Source of the DNA: Bradyrhizobium sp. Ghvi
GTDB taxonomy: Bacteria; Pseudomonadota; Alphaproteobacteria; Rhizobiales; Xanthobacteraceae
Assembly: GCF_900115265.1 (NCBI RefSeq)
Contig: NZ_FOVU01000001.1
Location: 186,001 to 250,000, forward strand
Length of the DNA: 64,000 nt
Direction: 5' to 3'
Shown: positions 27,201 through 34,621 of the stretch, in pieces
Layout: each line of letters begins with the position of its first letter
How positions within the stretch are numbered: position 1 is the first letter of the stretch
Made by a program: the position numbers and the translations under genes
Notes under the pieces: model-generated
Databases searched by the model: none
What the model was told of the DNA's origin: nothing
The model's input: only the letters and a program-made list of their open reading frames with translations

Positions 27201-28368
27201 AACGCGACCGCGCGCGCAGGATCGCTTCGTTGGTAGCGCTGAGCGCCGCATACATGCGCGCCAGCCGCTCCTCTTCCGCGGCAATCCGGGCCTTCTCGGC
27301 CTCGCGACTGAAATTCTCGATCGCAAACGAGACGTTCTCGGCGATGCGCAGCAGCAGCGCAACGATCTCCTCGTCCTTGGCCCAGGAGCGGCTGATGAAG
27401 AACAGGAGCACGCCGACACTTTCGCCGTGCCTGATCAGCGGCGCGGCCACGCAGGCGGCGACGCCGGTCGCCACGTTGGCCTGCTCCCACACCGTCCCCT
27501 TGGTGCGCCTGGCAAGATCGTCCTCGACGACGGCTTTCTGCGTCCGGAACACCTGGCCGGAGATGCCTTTGCCGTAAGGATTCTCTGGATCGATCGAATA
27601 GTGCGCCTGAGTGACGAGCTCGAGGTTCTGTCCCGTGGACGCGACCGGCTTCATCCAGTGCGAATTCGGCTCCCGGAGCAAGACGATGGTGGCCAACGAT
27701 TCGCCACTATGCACGGAGGCGTTGCACACGAGTTGATACAGTTCCTGCTCGGTTTTGGCACGCAGGATCGCTTCGTTGGTGGCGCTGATGGCGCCGAACA
27801 TGCGGTTGAGCCGCCGCGTCGCCCGTTCGCTGGTTTTCCGCGCGGTCTCGCGCGCGAAATTATCCAGCGCATAGGAGATGTTGGCCGACATGCGCTCGAA
27901 CAGCGAAACCATCTGCTGGTTCAGCGAATTGGGCTCGCGGCGCGTCACATACAGCACGCCAACGCTGTGCCCATTGCAGAGCAGCGGCAGCGCCGCCGCC
28001 GCGCCGATATGGGCCGACGCTGCGCCCGCGCGCCACGCCAGCGAGCGCGGATCGTTCAGATAATCGTTGCTGATGCACAGCTTCTGATCGCGAAACGCCT
28101 CCCCCCCGACGCCGGAGCCTTCGGGCGTGCCGGCCTCCGTCGTGATCAGGAGTGAACGCAGGCGCGGAACGTCGTCGCCACAGCCCGCCGCAAACTGCAG
28201 GCGATTGCCATCCCGTTCGACCAGAAACACGGCAACAGCCAGGAAATCCCCGCTCGAAAACCCGGCGTCGCAGACCTTCTGGTACAGCTCATCCGGCGAT
28301 TTCGCGTAGAGAATCGCTTCGTTAATGGCGCTCAACGCCGCAAATGTGCGCGCGAGTGTCGTCGACAC
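24253..28368 (-). CDS. five-GAF GGDEF-EAL cyclic-di-GMP enzyme
   Basis: A 1371-residue soluble protein. Five GAF units repeat with a period of about 182 residues; each begins with a version of AALSATNEAIxRAKSxxELxxxVC at about residues 10, 193, 376, 558 and 740. A GGDEF diguanylate cyclase domain follows, with active-site GGDEF at 996-1000 and an RxxD inhibitory site (RASD) just before it. The EAL phosphodiesterase domain has EALLRW at 1124, LEVTES, IDDFGTGYSS, KIDRSFV and VAEGVEN, so both catalytic domains look intact. Start is GTG at 28368 with GGAG upstream. It has no membrane segment and should sense cytosolic ligands or redox. Confidence 0.93.
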   Translation of the reverse strand: MSTTLARTFAALSAINEAILYAKSPDELYQKVCDAGFSSGDFLAVAVFLVERDGNRLQFAAGCGDDVPRLRSLLITTEAGTPEGSGVGGEAFRDQKLCISNDYLNDPRSLAWRAGAASAHIGAAAALPLLCNGHSVGVLYVTRREPNSLNQQMVSLFERMSANISYALDNFARETARKTSERATRRLNRMFGAISATNEAILRAKTEQELYQLVCNASVHSGESLATIVLLREPNSHWMKPVASTGQNLELVTQAHYSIDPENPYGKGISGQVFRTQKAVVEDDLARRTKGTVWEQANVATGVAACVAAPLIRHGESVGVLLFFISRSWAKDEEIVALLLRIAENVSFAIENFSREAEKARIAAEEERLARMYAALSATNEAILRARSRSELFELVCEATAKGAKFTSASIALVDHDAGLLRIVASYGPNADQVRNFKFSISSEVPEGRGLTGSAFRTRQPAVSNDVLADGRIAPWHASARRNGIASSAALPLLNGDRLEGVFLFNSPERGTFTPELVELLRKLQANVAFALENFDRAQEKAQADRLRNRLSGMFEALSATNEAIMRAKSREELFEAACRAAVLGDVFASATIGIIDEDSELLRVVAAKGRMQGRMVGRTCVISADHPEGQGIIGTSVRTCRPCVMNDYLSEPRSAYWRAKAIEDGTRAAASFPLLRAGQQPIGILLFLAPEQNTFTPDLVQLLGRLAENVSFALDNFDRADEKARTEAQKERLTRMFAALSATNEAIMRAKSRAELFDLVCLAASNGAKFTSTTIALASADSDQIEIVASAGPSSNTTRTVRLSVDPERPEGRGMAGTAFRTRQPCISNDYLNDSRVSAFHAIVRGDRARAGAAFPLIVHDQPVGVMIYMSTEKDIFTSEFVELLQRLADNVAFAMENFDRADEKNEADERIEYLACHDSLTSLPNRETFNSLLREAIGMAQRDDYRFAVLFIDLDRFKVINDSLGHEAGDLLLLEVAARLRNALRASDVVARLGGDEFVVILHQCGEIDDVQRIAGELLSALAQPMELAGHECHTTASIGIAMYPANGADAQTLTKNADMAMYLAKEDGKNGYRFFSKEVKTQSIERLSLESALRRALEREQFSLNYQPKVDMASGQITGVEALLRWTHPDLGNVSPAQFIPLAEETGLIVPIGRWVLKEACAQAMAWQRRGLLPLSMAVNLSPRQFADEHLLQDVDEALAASGMSPVLLQLEVTESMMMRNVGRALKVLDAIQSRGIRLAIDDFGTGYSSMSLMKHFPIDTIKIDRSFVRDLPQDSEDQAIAQAIISMGKALGMTVVAEGVENAEQEAFLRTHGCDEMQGFLISRPLPAKEMAELLRPMILPIAPPLQPETDPALVEAVALRLKRAVV

Positions 28369-28664
28369 GATCTCAGCTCCCGGGCATTTCTGCCTTTCTT
28401 TCCCGGGGGACTTTATCGGCGCCGATCACCTAAGTGGTCGTTATTGCGCGCTGCAAACCCTCGATCAAAGTGAACGAGCTGCGAATATGGGGCGCCGAAC
28501 TGTCGAAAATACCGCTGCGCGGGAGGGGTCCTCGACCAAAGGACGCTCTCTTTACGAATTTGCAGCCCTGTATTGGTTTACGGGAGATTGATATCGCAGC
28601 TCCGCTTTGAGACGATGGCTTCCAACAAGCGGCCCGTGAAGGGCACGAAAGCCGAGGGAACGCC

Positions 28665-29717
28665 ATGCCGATCGTCAAGGCCGACCGCCTCACGCGCATC
28701 AGTGCTGCGTTGCTCCGTGCTGCCGGAGCTTCCGAGGAAGAAGCCGACGCCGTGGCCGTCGGCTGCGTCAACGCCAATCTCGCCGGCCATGACTCCCACG
28801 GCGTGATCGCGATTCCCACCTATATCGACCGGATCAAGGCTGGACATATCGTCCCCGGCGCCACCTGGACCATCGTCCAGGAATCGCCCACCACGACCGT
28901 GATCGACGGTCACTGGGGTTTCGGCTTCCATGTCAATGCCAAGGCGATGGCGCTGACCATCGAAAAGGCGAAGACGGCAAATGTCGCCGCCTGCACCGTG
29001 TTCCGGCAGAGCCATGTCGGCCGCCTTGCCGCCTATCCGCTGATGGCGATACGCGAGGGCATGATCGGGATTGCGACGGCCGACTCCGGCCGCTCGCCGA
29101 AGCACGTCGCGCCGTTCGGCGGCAAGGAGGCGCGGCTCGGCACCAATCCGATCTCCATCGCGGTGCCGTCCGACCTCGAAGCGCCGTTCTACCTGGACAT
29201 GGCGACGTCAGCTGTCGCCGCCGGCAAGATCCAGCTCGCAGCCGCCCGCGGCGAGACGATCCCGACCGGCTGGATCATCGATGCCGACGGACGGCACACC
29301 ACCGATCCCACGCAATATCGCAAGGGCGGCGCGCTGCTGCCGCTCGGCGGCACCGAGGGCTACAAAGGCAGCGGGCTTGCCGCGATGGTCGAGGTGCTGT
29401 GCGGCCTGCTCACCGGCCTCGGCTTCGGTGTCGAGCCGACGGGACGGCACAATGACGGATGCTTCATGGCGGTGTTCAATGTCGCCGCGTTCCGCCCGCT
29501 GAAGGAGTTCAAGCGCGAGGTCGCGGAGTTCGCGCGCTACCTGAAATCGACACCGCCCTCCGACGGCAGCAAGGGCGTCTACTACCCAGGCGAGATCGAG
29601 GGCCTGCGCGAACAGCAGCGCCTGCGCGACGGCATCGAGGTCGAGGATGCGACCTGGGAGAAGCTGCGCGCGCTGGCGCGCGAGTACAGGCTCGACACCG
29701 TCCTCGATCTGTCCTGA
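28665..29717 (+). CDS. Ldh-family NAD(P)-dependent oxidoreductase (malate/L-lactate dehydrogenase type)
   Basis: A 350-residue member of the malate/L-sulfolactate/ureidoglycolate dehydrogenase (Ldh_2) family, unrelated to classical LDH. The catalytic region shows NLAGHDSHGVIAIPTYIDRI near residues 42-61, with the conserved His. Further motifs are RQSHVGRLAAYPLMA and GYKGSGLAAMVEVLCGLLTG. ATG 28665 has a GAGGGA site. It is followed after 21 bases by a flavin monooxygenase and then an FAH-family gene, so it probably oxidises a 2-hydroxyacid intermediate of the same catabolic route. Confidence 0.88.
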   Translation: MPIVKADRLTRISAALLRAAGASEEEADAVAVGCVNANLAGHDSHGVIAIPTYIDRIKAGHIVPGATWTIVQESPTTTVIDGHWGFGFHVNAKAMALTIEKAKTANVAACTVFRQSHVGRLAAYPLMAIREGMIGIATADSGRSPKHVAPFGGKEARLGTNPISIAVPSDLEAPFYLDMATSAVAAGKIQLAAARGETIPTGWIIDADGRHTTDPTQYRKGGALLPLGGTEGYKGSGLAAMVEVLCGLLTGLGFGVEPTGRHNDGCFMAVFNVAAFRPLKEFKREVAEFARYLKSTPPSDGSKGVYYPGEIEGLREQQRLRDGIEVEDATWEKLRALAREYRLDTVLDLS

Positions 29718-29738
29718 CGCAATCCGGAGAACAGCAAT

Positions 29739-31106
29739 ATGAACAGGCAGATGGTCCTGGTCGGCTTCCTTCAGGCGCAGAATTGCACGAATCTGCCTAG
29801 CTCCTGGCGGCATCCGGAGTCCCGCAGCGATTCGATGTCGGCGGATTATTACCAGGAGATCGCCAGAATTCTCGAAGCCGGCAAATTCCACATGGCCTTC
29901 TTCGATGATCGCCTGGCCATGCCCGACCGCTACGGCAACGACCACGCCCACACCGTCGAATATGGCATCCGCTGCGTGAAGATGGATCCGCTGATCGTGC
30001 TGACCACGATGGGCATGGTCACCGACAGGCTCGGGTTAGGGGCGACCTGCTCGACCACTTACTACGAGCCATTCGACGTCGCACGCCGCTTCGCCACGCT
30101 CGATCTGATGTCGGGCGGGCGCGCGGGCTGGAACGTCGTGACCTCGCTCAACGACGGTGAAGCCCTCAACATGGGGCGCGACTCACATCCCGAGCACGAT
30201 TCCCGCTACGACAAGGCCGACGAGTTCATGGAGGTCGTGCTCGGCCATTGGGATACCTGGGAAGACGGCGCGCTCATCATGGACAAAAAGAGCGGCCGCT
30301 TTGCCGATCCCACCAAGGTCAAGCGGCTCGATCACAACGGGCCGGCCTTCAAGTCGCGCGGGCCGTTCACGGTGCCGCGTTCGCAGCAGGGTCACCCCGT
30401 CATCATCCAGGCCGGCGCATCGGGCCGCGGCCAGCGCTTTGCCGGCCGATGGGGCGAGGTGATCTTCACCGCCGCGCGCAACCTCACTGCTGCCAAGGAG
30501 GGGTACGCGGCCGTGCGCAACGAGGCCGCGAAGGTCGGGCGCGATCCTGATGAGATGTTCCTCTGCAACCTGACGACGCCGGTCTGCGCCGCGACGAAAG
30601 CGGAAGCCGAAGACAAGATGGCGCTGATCAACAAGCTGCCGCTCGAGATCGACGCGCTGTCACTGCTCGCCGAAGCGCTCAATTACGACTTTGCCTCCAA
30701 GGGTCTCGACGAGCCGCTGACGACGGACGAGCTGAGGAGCATGCAAGGCATTTTGGGCATCCGCGACGGCGTGCTCAAGGCTTCGGGCAAGAGCAATCCA
30801 AGCGCGCGCGACTTCGTCACCTACTCCGGCCGGGGCCAGGTGCATGACGCCATGGTCGGCGGCCCCAAGGAGATCGCAGACAAGCTGGAGGAAATGTTCG
30901 TTGAGCGCGGCTGCGACGGCTTCGTCATTGCCGCCACCTATGTGCCCGGCTCCTACGCCGATTTCGTGCGGCATATCGTGCCGGAACTGCAGCGGCGCGG
31001 CCTGTTTCAGAGAGACTACCGTGGCAAGACACTGCGGGAGAATCTCGGCTTGAAGCGACCTGCCGCCGGCGCGTGGAAGGTGCGGCCCCGCGATGCCGCG
31101 GAATAA
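29739..31106 (+). CDS. NtaA/DszA-type FMN-dependent monooxygenase
   Basis: A 455-residue class C flavin-dependent monooxygenase of the bacterial luciferase-like NtaA/SnaA/DszA/DmoA group. It uses reduced FMN from a separate reductase, which is absent here. Family signatures: FHMAFFDDRLAMPDRYG, LGLGATCSTTYYEPFDVARRFATLD, SGGRAGWNVVTSLND, HPVIIQAGASGRGQRFAGRWGEVIF and GCDGFVIAATYVPGSY. Substrate could be an aminopolycarboxylate, organosulfur or heteroaromatic compound. It is the middle gene of the 28.7-31.9 kb operon. A second enzyme of this type is at 48839. Confidence 0.9.
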   Translation: MNRQMVLVGFLQAQNCTNLPSSWRHPESRSDSMSADYYQEIARILEAGKFHMAFFDDRLAMPDRYGNDHAHTVEYGIRCVKMDPLIVLTTMGMVTDRLGLGATCSTTYYEPFDVARRFATLDLMSGGRAGWNVVTSLNDGEALNMGRDSHPEHDSRYDKADEFMEVVLGHWDTWEDGALIMDKKSGRFADPTKVKRLDHNGPAFKSRGPFTVPRSQQGHPVIIQAGASGRGQRFAGRWGEVIFTAARNLTAAKEGYAAVRNEAAKVGRDPDEMFLCNLTTPVCAATKAEAEDKMALINKLPLEIDALSLLAEALNYDFASKGLDEPLTTDELRSMQGILGIRDGVLKASGKSNPSARDFVTYSGRGQVHDAMVGGPKEIADKLEEMFVERGCDGFVIAATYVPGSYADFVRHIVPELQRRGLFQRDYRGKTLRENLGLKRPAAGAWKVRPRDAAE

Positions 31107-31121
31107 TGACGAGGAGACACA

Positions 31122-31907
31122 ATGCGCTGGCTGAAATTCACTGCCTCCGGCAAGACCTCATGGGGCCTGGTCGAAGGCAACCAGGTCGTCGCGATCGACG
31201 GCGATCCCTTTGGCGAGTGGCACCGCACCTCGCGGACAGTTCCACTCAGCGACGTCAAGATCGAGCTGCCGCTGATCCCGCGCACCTTCTATTGCGTCGG
31301 CCTGAACTACCTGAAACACCTCAAGGAAGCCGCCGACAAACGCGGCGAGGTCCCGGCCGTTCCTGACAGGCCCGAGATCGGTTACCGCGCCCAGAACGCG
31401 CTGATCGCGCATGACGAGGACGTCGTGATCCCGTCCTTCGCGACGGAGAAAATCCACTACGAGGGCGAGCTCGTCGTCGTCATCGGCAAGAAGGTGAAGC
31501 ACCTCACCGAAGCGAATGCGATGGATTGCGTGTTCGGCTACACCATCGGCAATGACGTCAGCGAGCGCTCCTGGCAGAAGGCCGACCGCAGTTTGTGGCG
31601 CTCGAAGAACGCCGACACATTCAAGCCGATGGGCCCTTGGATCGAGACCGAGGCCGATCTCGACAAGATGGAGACGATCGTCCGCGTCAACGGCGAGGAG
31701 ACCAACCGCTTCGCTACCTCCGACATGATCTTTGGCGTGGTGCCGTTCCTGGTCGAGCTGACCAAGTATTTTACGCTATGGCCGGGCGATGTAATCTGGA
31801 TGGGCACCGATGGCGCCTCCCCTGACATCAAGCACGGCGATGTCGTGGAGATCGAGATCACCGGCATCGGGACGCTGCGGAACAGGTTCGTGCGGGAGGG
31901 GCGATAG
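31122..31907 (+). CDS. fumarylacetoacetate hydrolase family protein
   Basis: A 261-residue FAH-family enzyme, hydrolysing or decarboxylating a 2-oxo or acylpyruvate-type compound. Metal-binding residues are seen in IHYEGELVVVIGKKV (Glu-x-Glu), with the family motif FGYTIGNDVSERSWQKADRSLWRSKNAD and PWIETEADLD; the C-terminus has WPGDVIWMGTDGASP. The ATG follows a GAGGAG site 16 bases after the monooxygenase stop, so the pair is tightly co-transcribed. Its stop is one base from the stop of the convergent LysR gene. Confidence 0.9.
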   Translation: MRWLKFTASGKTSWGLVEGNQVVAIDGDPFGEWHRTSRTVPLSDVKIELPLIPRTFYCVGLNYLKHLKEAADKRGEVPAVPDRPEIGYRAQNALIAHDEDVVIPSFATEKIHYEGELVVVIGKKVKHLTEANAMDCVFGYTIGNDVSERSWQKADRSLWRSKNADTFKPMGPWIETEADLDKMETIVRVNGEETNRFATSDMIFGVVPFLVELTKYFTLWPGDVIWMGTDGASPDIKHGDVVEIEITGIGTLRNRFVREGR

Positions 31908-31908
31908 C

Positions 31909-32829
31909 TCAGCTCCCCGCTCTCGATCGACCCTTCACATGATCGATGAAGGCCCGGAGCTTGGGCATGATTTGTCGATGGCCCGGATAATACAGAAACA
32001 CGCCCGGCGCCATTGGCACGAATTTCTCCAGCACGGCCACAAGGCTTCCCGTCCTGAGAGCGTCAGCGGCCAACGGCGCCGGCACCTGGGCCAGACCTAA
32101 ACCCTCGACCGCGGCACCGAGCATGGTCGGGAAGTCATTGGCAATGAAAGGTCCGGACACCGCGATCTCGATCGAATGACCTCCGTCGTCGAGCGACCAG
32201 GGCGCGAGCGCACCATTCGATCGTCGCAATCGCAGGCAGGCGTGTTCACGCAGCTGCTCCGGACGAGCGGGCCGACCGCGGCTTGCGAGGTAAGCCGGAC
32301 TGCCGGCGATGACCAAAGGAAACGGCTTGGTCAGGCGCACCGCGACCATGTCCGGAGAAATGAACTGGCCCATCCTGATGCCGGCATCAAAGCCTCCGGC
32401 TGCGAGATCGACAAGCTCCTCGCTTGCCGCAAGCTCGACCTCGATCTCCGGGTAGGCCTGGCAGAACGAGGCGATCAGCGGCTCGAGCAGGATCGGAACG
32501 ACCGAACGCGGCACGGTCAGGCGCAGCAGCCCGGCCGGCCGCTGACCCAGCTCGCGCGCGGCCCCGCTGGCTGCGACAAGCTCCTCAAAGGCCGGCCTTG
32601 CGCGGGCAAGAAATCTCTCGCCGGCTTCGGTCAAACCAACGCTGCGGGTCGTGCGAATGAACAGCGCGGCCCCGACGCGCGCTTCCAGGGCGCGGACCGC
32701 CTGACTGATCGCCGAGGGTGTGACACCGAGCTCTGTAGCTGCCCGCCGGAAGCTGCGGTGCTGGGCGACACTGAGGAAAGCCTCGACCCCGTCGAGCGCT
32801 CCCTGCCTGACTGTGAAGTTCTGCTTCAT
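31909..32829 (-). CDS. LysR-family transcriptional regulator
   Basis: A 306-residue LysR regulator. HTH region VAQHRSFRRAATELGVTPSAISQAVRALEARVG at about residues 21-53, then an effector-binding domain with ELVDLAAGGFDAGIRMGQFISPDMVAVRLT. It belongs to the large subgroup lacking assigned effectors. It is divergent from the small exported protein gene; the short intergenic region holds a likely binding site at 32841-32854. It is convergent with the FAH operon, so it more likely controls the divergent genes than that operon. Confidence 0.92.
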   Translation of the reverse strand: MKQNFTVRQGALDGVEAFLSVAQHRSFRRAATELGVTPSAISQAVRALEARVGAALFIRTTRSVGLTEAGERFLARARPAFEELVAASGAARELGQRPAGLLRLTVPRSVVPILLEPLIASFCQAYPEIEVELAASEELVDLAAGGFDAGIRMGQFISPDMVAVRLTKPFPLVIAGSPAYLASRGRPARPEQLREHACLRLRRSNGALAPWSLDDGGHSIEIAVSGPFIANDFPTMLGAAVEGLGLAQVPAPLAADALRTGSLVAVLEKFVPMAPGVFLYYPGHRQIMPKLRAFIDHVKGRSRAGS

Positions 32830-32840
32830 AGCCCGTCAAC

Positions 32841-32854
32841 ATTATCGCGAATAG
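32841..32854. promoter_or_regulatory. candidate LysR box
   Basis: ATTATCGCGAATAG, a T-N-A-type near-palindrome, 12 bases upstream of the LysR start and in the promoter region of the divergent exported protein gene. Confidence 0.35.
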
Positions 32855-32917
32855 TTGGCCACGGAAAGGCGCCCTATATCCGGATTGCAAATGAGCCCCA
32901 CCGGAGACGCGAAGCCG

Positions 32918-33319
32918 ATGAAGGCAATTCGAAACGCCATCCTGACACTCGCCCTCACACTGACAGGGATTACCGCCATGACCGAACCATCCGCCGCCCA
33001 AGCACAAGCGCCATCACCCACGACCACCGGAGTGATGGTCATCCTGACCGCCAAGGCGGGCATCACACGCGAGCAGATCATGGCCGTCATGCCCGATGAA
33101 ATCAGACAGACCGTCCAGCTCTATCTCACCGGCAAGGTTCGTGAATGGTATTCGCGCTCCGATGGGCGAGGCGCCGTCTTCCTGCTGGACGCCAGGAATG
33201 ATGCCGAAGCGCACGCGATCATGGATCCCCTGCCGCTCGCCAGGCAGGATCTCGTCGACCACGAATACATCGCGGTCGGCCCGCTCATGCCGCTCCGCCT
33301 GTTGATGACGAAGCCCTGA
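32918..33319 (+). CDS. small exported protein, muconolactone-isomerase-like fold possible
   Basis: A 133-residue protein with a signal peptide (MKAIRNAILTLALTLTGITA, cleavage near AAQAQA). The mature region, about 100 residues, begins TTTGVMVILTAKAGITREQIMAVMPDEI and ends LVDHEYIAVGPLMPLR, an alternating pattern reminiscent of ferredoxin-like dimeric barrel proteins (muconolactone isomerase / YciI-like). That resemblance is weak. ATG 32918 is preferred since it begins the signal peptide; ATG 32891 and 32855 are also in frame. It is divergent from a LysR gene and followed by a membrane protein gene after 50 bases. Confidence 0.65.
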   Translation: MKAIRNAILTLALTLTGITAMTEPSAAQAQAPSPTTTGVMVILTAKAGITREQIMAVMPDEIRQTVQLYLTGKVREWYSRSDGRGAVFLLDARNDAEAHAIMDPLPLARQDLVDHEYIAVGPLMPLRLLMTKP

Positions 33320-33369
33320 CGCCGCTGGCCTCCCCTCCGACCGGACGAAGCATGACAAGGAGATCGAAC

Positions 33370-33873
33370 GTGCCAACGGGATTCAATCTTCCATTCATCC
33401 TCAGCGTCGCCGGCGCCTTACTGACGAGCGCAGTGGTGGCCTCGGTCTATGTGTGGCCCTTTGTCCGTGCAATGCCTCGCCATGACGCGTTGAGGCTTCT
33501 CGTAGCCTTCCATGCGTTCCGTTTCCTGGGCATGAACTTCATGGTCGCCGGGTTCGTCTCCCCCGAGTTGAACCCGGACTTCGCCAGCCAAGTCGGATGG
33601 GGAGATCTCATCGCCGCCACTCTCGCACTCATCTCGATGGCGGCGCTGTCCTGGCGGTGGTCGGTCGCCATTCCGATCGTCTGGATCTTCAACGTCTGGG
33701 GTACGCTCGATCTCCTGAATGCGTACTACATGGGCGCAACGAAAATCCTGGGTCCTGGCCTGATCGGCGCCGGCATTTATGTCCCGGCGCTTTATGTGCC
33801 TTTGCTCCTGGTCGGGCACGCTCTCATCTTCATGCTTCTGCTGAGGCCCGGATCGGAAGCACAGAAATCGTGA
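33370..33873 (+). CDS. integral membrane protein, four to five helices
   Basis: A 167-residue inner-membrane protein I do not assign to a family. Hydrophobic segments lie near residues 6-28, 45-62, 76-95, 98-115 and 130-160. Notable motifs are HAFRFLGMNFMVAGFVSP and WIFNVWGTLDLLNAYYMGA. GTG 33370 is chosen because AAGGAG precedes it by seven bases; an ATG at 33352 is in frame but overlaps that site. It is 50 bases downstream of the small exported protein and probably co-transcribed under the LysR regulator. Convergent with the Lrp gene across a hairpin. Confidence 0.68.
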   Translation: MPTGFNLPFILSVAGALLTSAVVASVYVWPFVRAMPRHDALRLLVAFHAFRFLGMNFMVAGFVSPELNPDFASQVGWGDLIAATLALISMAALSWRWSVAIPIVWIFNVWGTLDLLNAYYMGATKILGPGLIGAGIYVPALYVPLLLVGHALIFMLLLRPGSEAQKS

Positions 33874-33900
33874 CCGGGTGGGCAAAGGCGCGTCAACGCC

Positions 33901-33940
33901 GTGCCAACCATCTTTCTCCAGTCGAAAAGGTGGTGGGCAC
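33901..33940. terminator. bidirectional hairpin between membrane protein and Lrp genes
   Basis: Imperfect 15-16-base arms (33901-33915 GTGCCAACCATCTTT; 33925-33940 AAAAGGTGGTGGGCAC) with a 9-base loop, in the 139-base convergent gap. A-T pairs at the loop side and no T-run. Confidence 0.55.
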
Positions 33941-34012
33941 GCTTCCGCCTTCGCTTTTCGCGCTATGGCCGACAAGCCGCTTTGACCACGCGAAGACAGT
34001 TGTGCAAGCCTC

Positions 34013-34468
34013 TCAGAACGGCAGCGCTACACCCGTCTTGATCTCCTTCAACACCACATTGCTGCGGACGTAGCGGATGCCGGGAATGCGGAACATGAAC
34101 TCGTCGAGAAAGCGATTGTAGGCGGCCATGTCCTGCACGACGACCCGCAGGTGATAATCCGCATCCCCCGTGGTCGCAAAACACTCCAGCACCTCGCGGC
34201 GCGTGGTCACGCGTGAGACGAACTCGTCGACAAATTTGGCGTCGTGCCGCTCCAGCGAGACATGGAGGATGGCGGACATCGCAAAGCCCGCCTGCTCGCG
34301 CGAGACCAGTGCCGCATAGCCGCGGATGACGCCACCGTCCTCGAGCGCACGCACCCGGCGCCAGCAAGCCGAGGTGGACATACCGACCTCATCGGCAAGC
34401 TGCTGGTTGGTGGCGCGGCCGTCCTTCTGCAGGTGGGCGAGAATCCGCGCGTCCTGGTATTCGATCAT
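34013..34468 (-). CDS. Lrp/AsnC-family regulator
   Basis: A 151-residue Lrp/AsnC regulator: winged HTH IEYQDARILAHLQKDGRATNQQLADEVGMSTSACWRRVRALED at residues 2-44 and a C-terminal RAM ligand-binding domain (ILHVSLERHDAKFVDEFV, FATTGDADYHLRVVVQD). These proteins usually sense amino acids. It is divergent from the indolepyruvate ferredoxin oxidoreductase gene with 153 bases between, containing a TAGGT-AAG-ACCTA dyad. It very probably regulates that gene in response to an aromatic or branched amino acid. Confidence 0.93.
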   Translation of the reverse strand: MIEYQDARILAHLQKDGRATNQQLADEVGMSTSACWRRVRALEDGGVIRGYAALVSREQAGFAMSAILHVSLERHDAKFVDEFVSRVTTRREVLECFATTGDADYHLRVVVQDMAAYNRFLDEFMFRIPGIRYVRSNVVLKEIKTGVALPF

Positions 34469-34552
34469 CGATCGTCCTCAAATTGACTAATCCTACCAAA
34501 TAACAACTCGATATGCAAAATATTACCGAAACGGCACCTTAATGCGGATAAA

Positions 34553-34565
34553 TAGGTAAGACCTA
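34553..34565. promoter_or_regulatory. candidate Lrp/AsnC operator
   Basis: TAGGT-AAG-ACCTA perfect dyad 57 bases before the oxidoreductase start. A half-site CCTACC also lies near 34492. Both are in the AT-rich divergent promoter region. Confidence 0.4.
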
Positions 34566-34621
34566 CCAGGGCCCCAGGCTTACCCTTTGCCTATTCGGCA
34601 GGATGCCGCACGAGGTCCGCC

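Noticed and set aside
24790..28155. A 1121-codon open frame on the plus strand opposite the GAF-GGDEF-EAL gene
   Set aside because: Antisense open frames this long are usual opposite GC-rich genes with strong third-position bias. The translation is low-complexity (Ala/Arg/His/Asp-rich) with no domain, while the minus-strand frame has five GAF, GGDEF and EAL domains.
24253..28368. Repetitive DNA suggesting a CRISPR or tandem array
   Set aside because: The periodicity (about 546 bases) is from five GAF coding units that have diverged in sequence; there are no short identical repeats with unique spacers.
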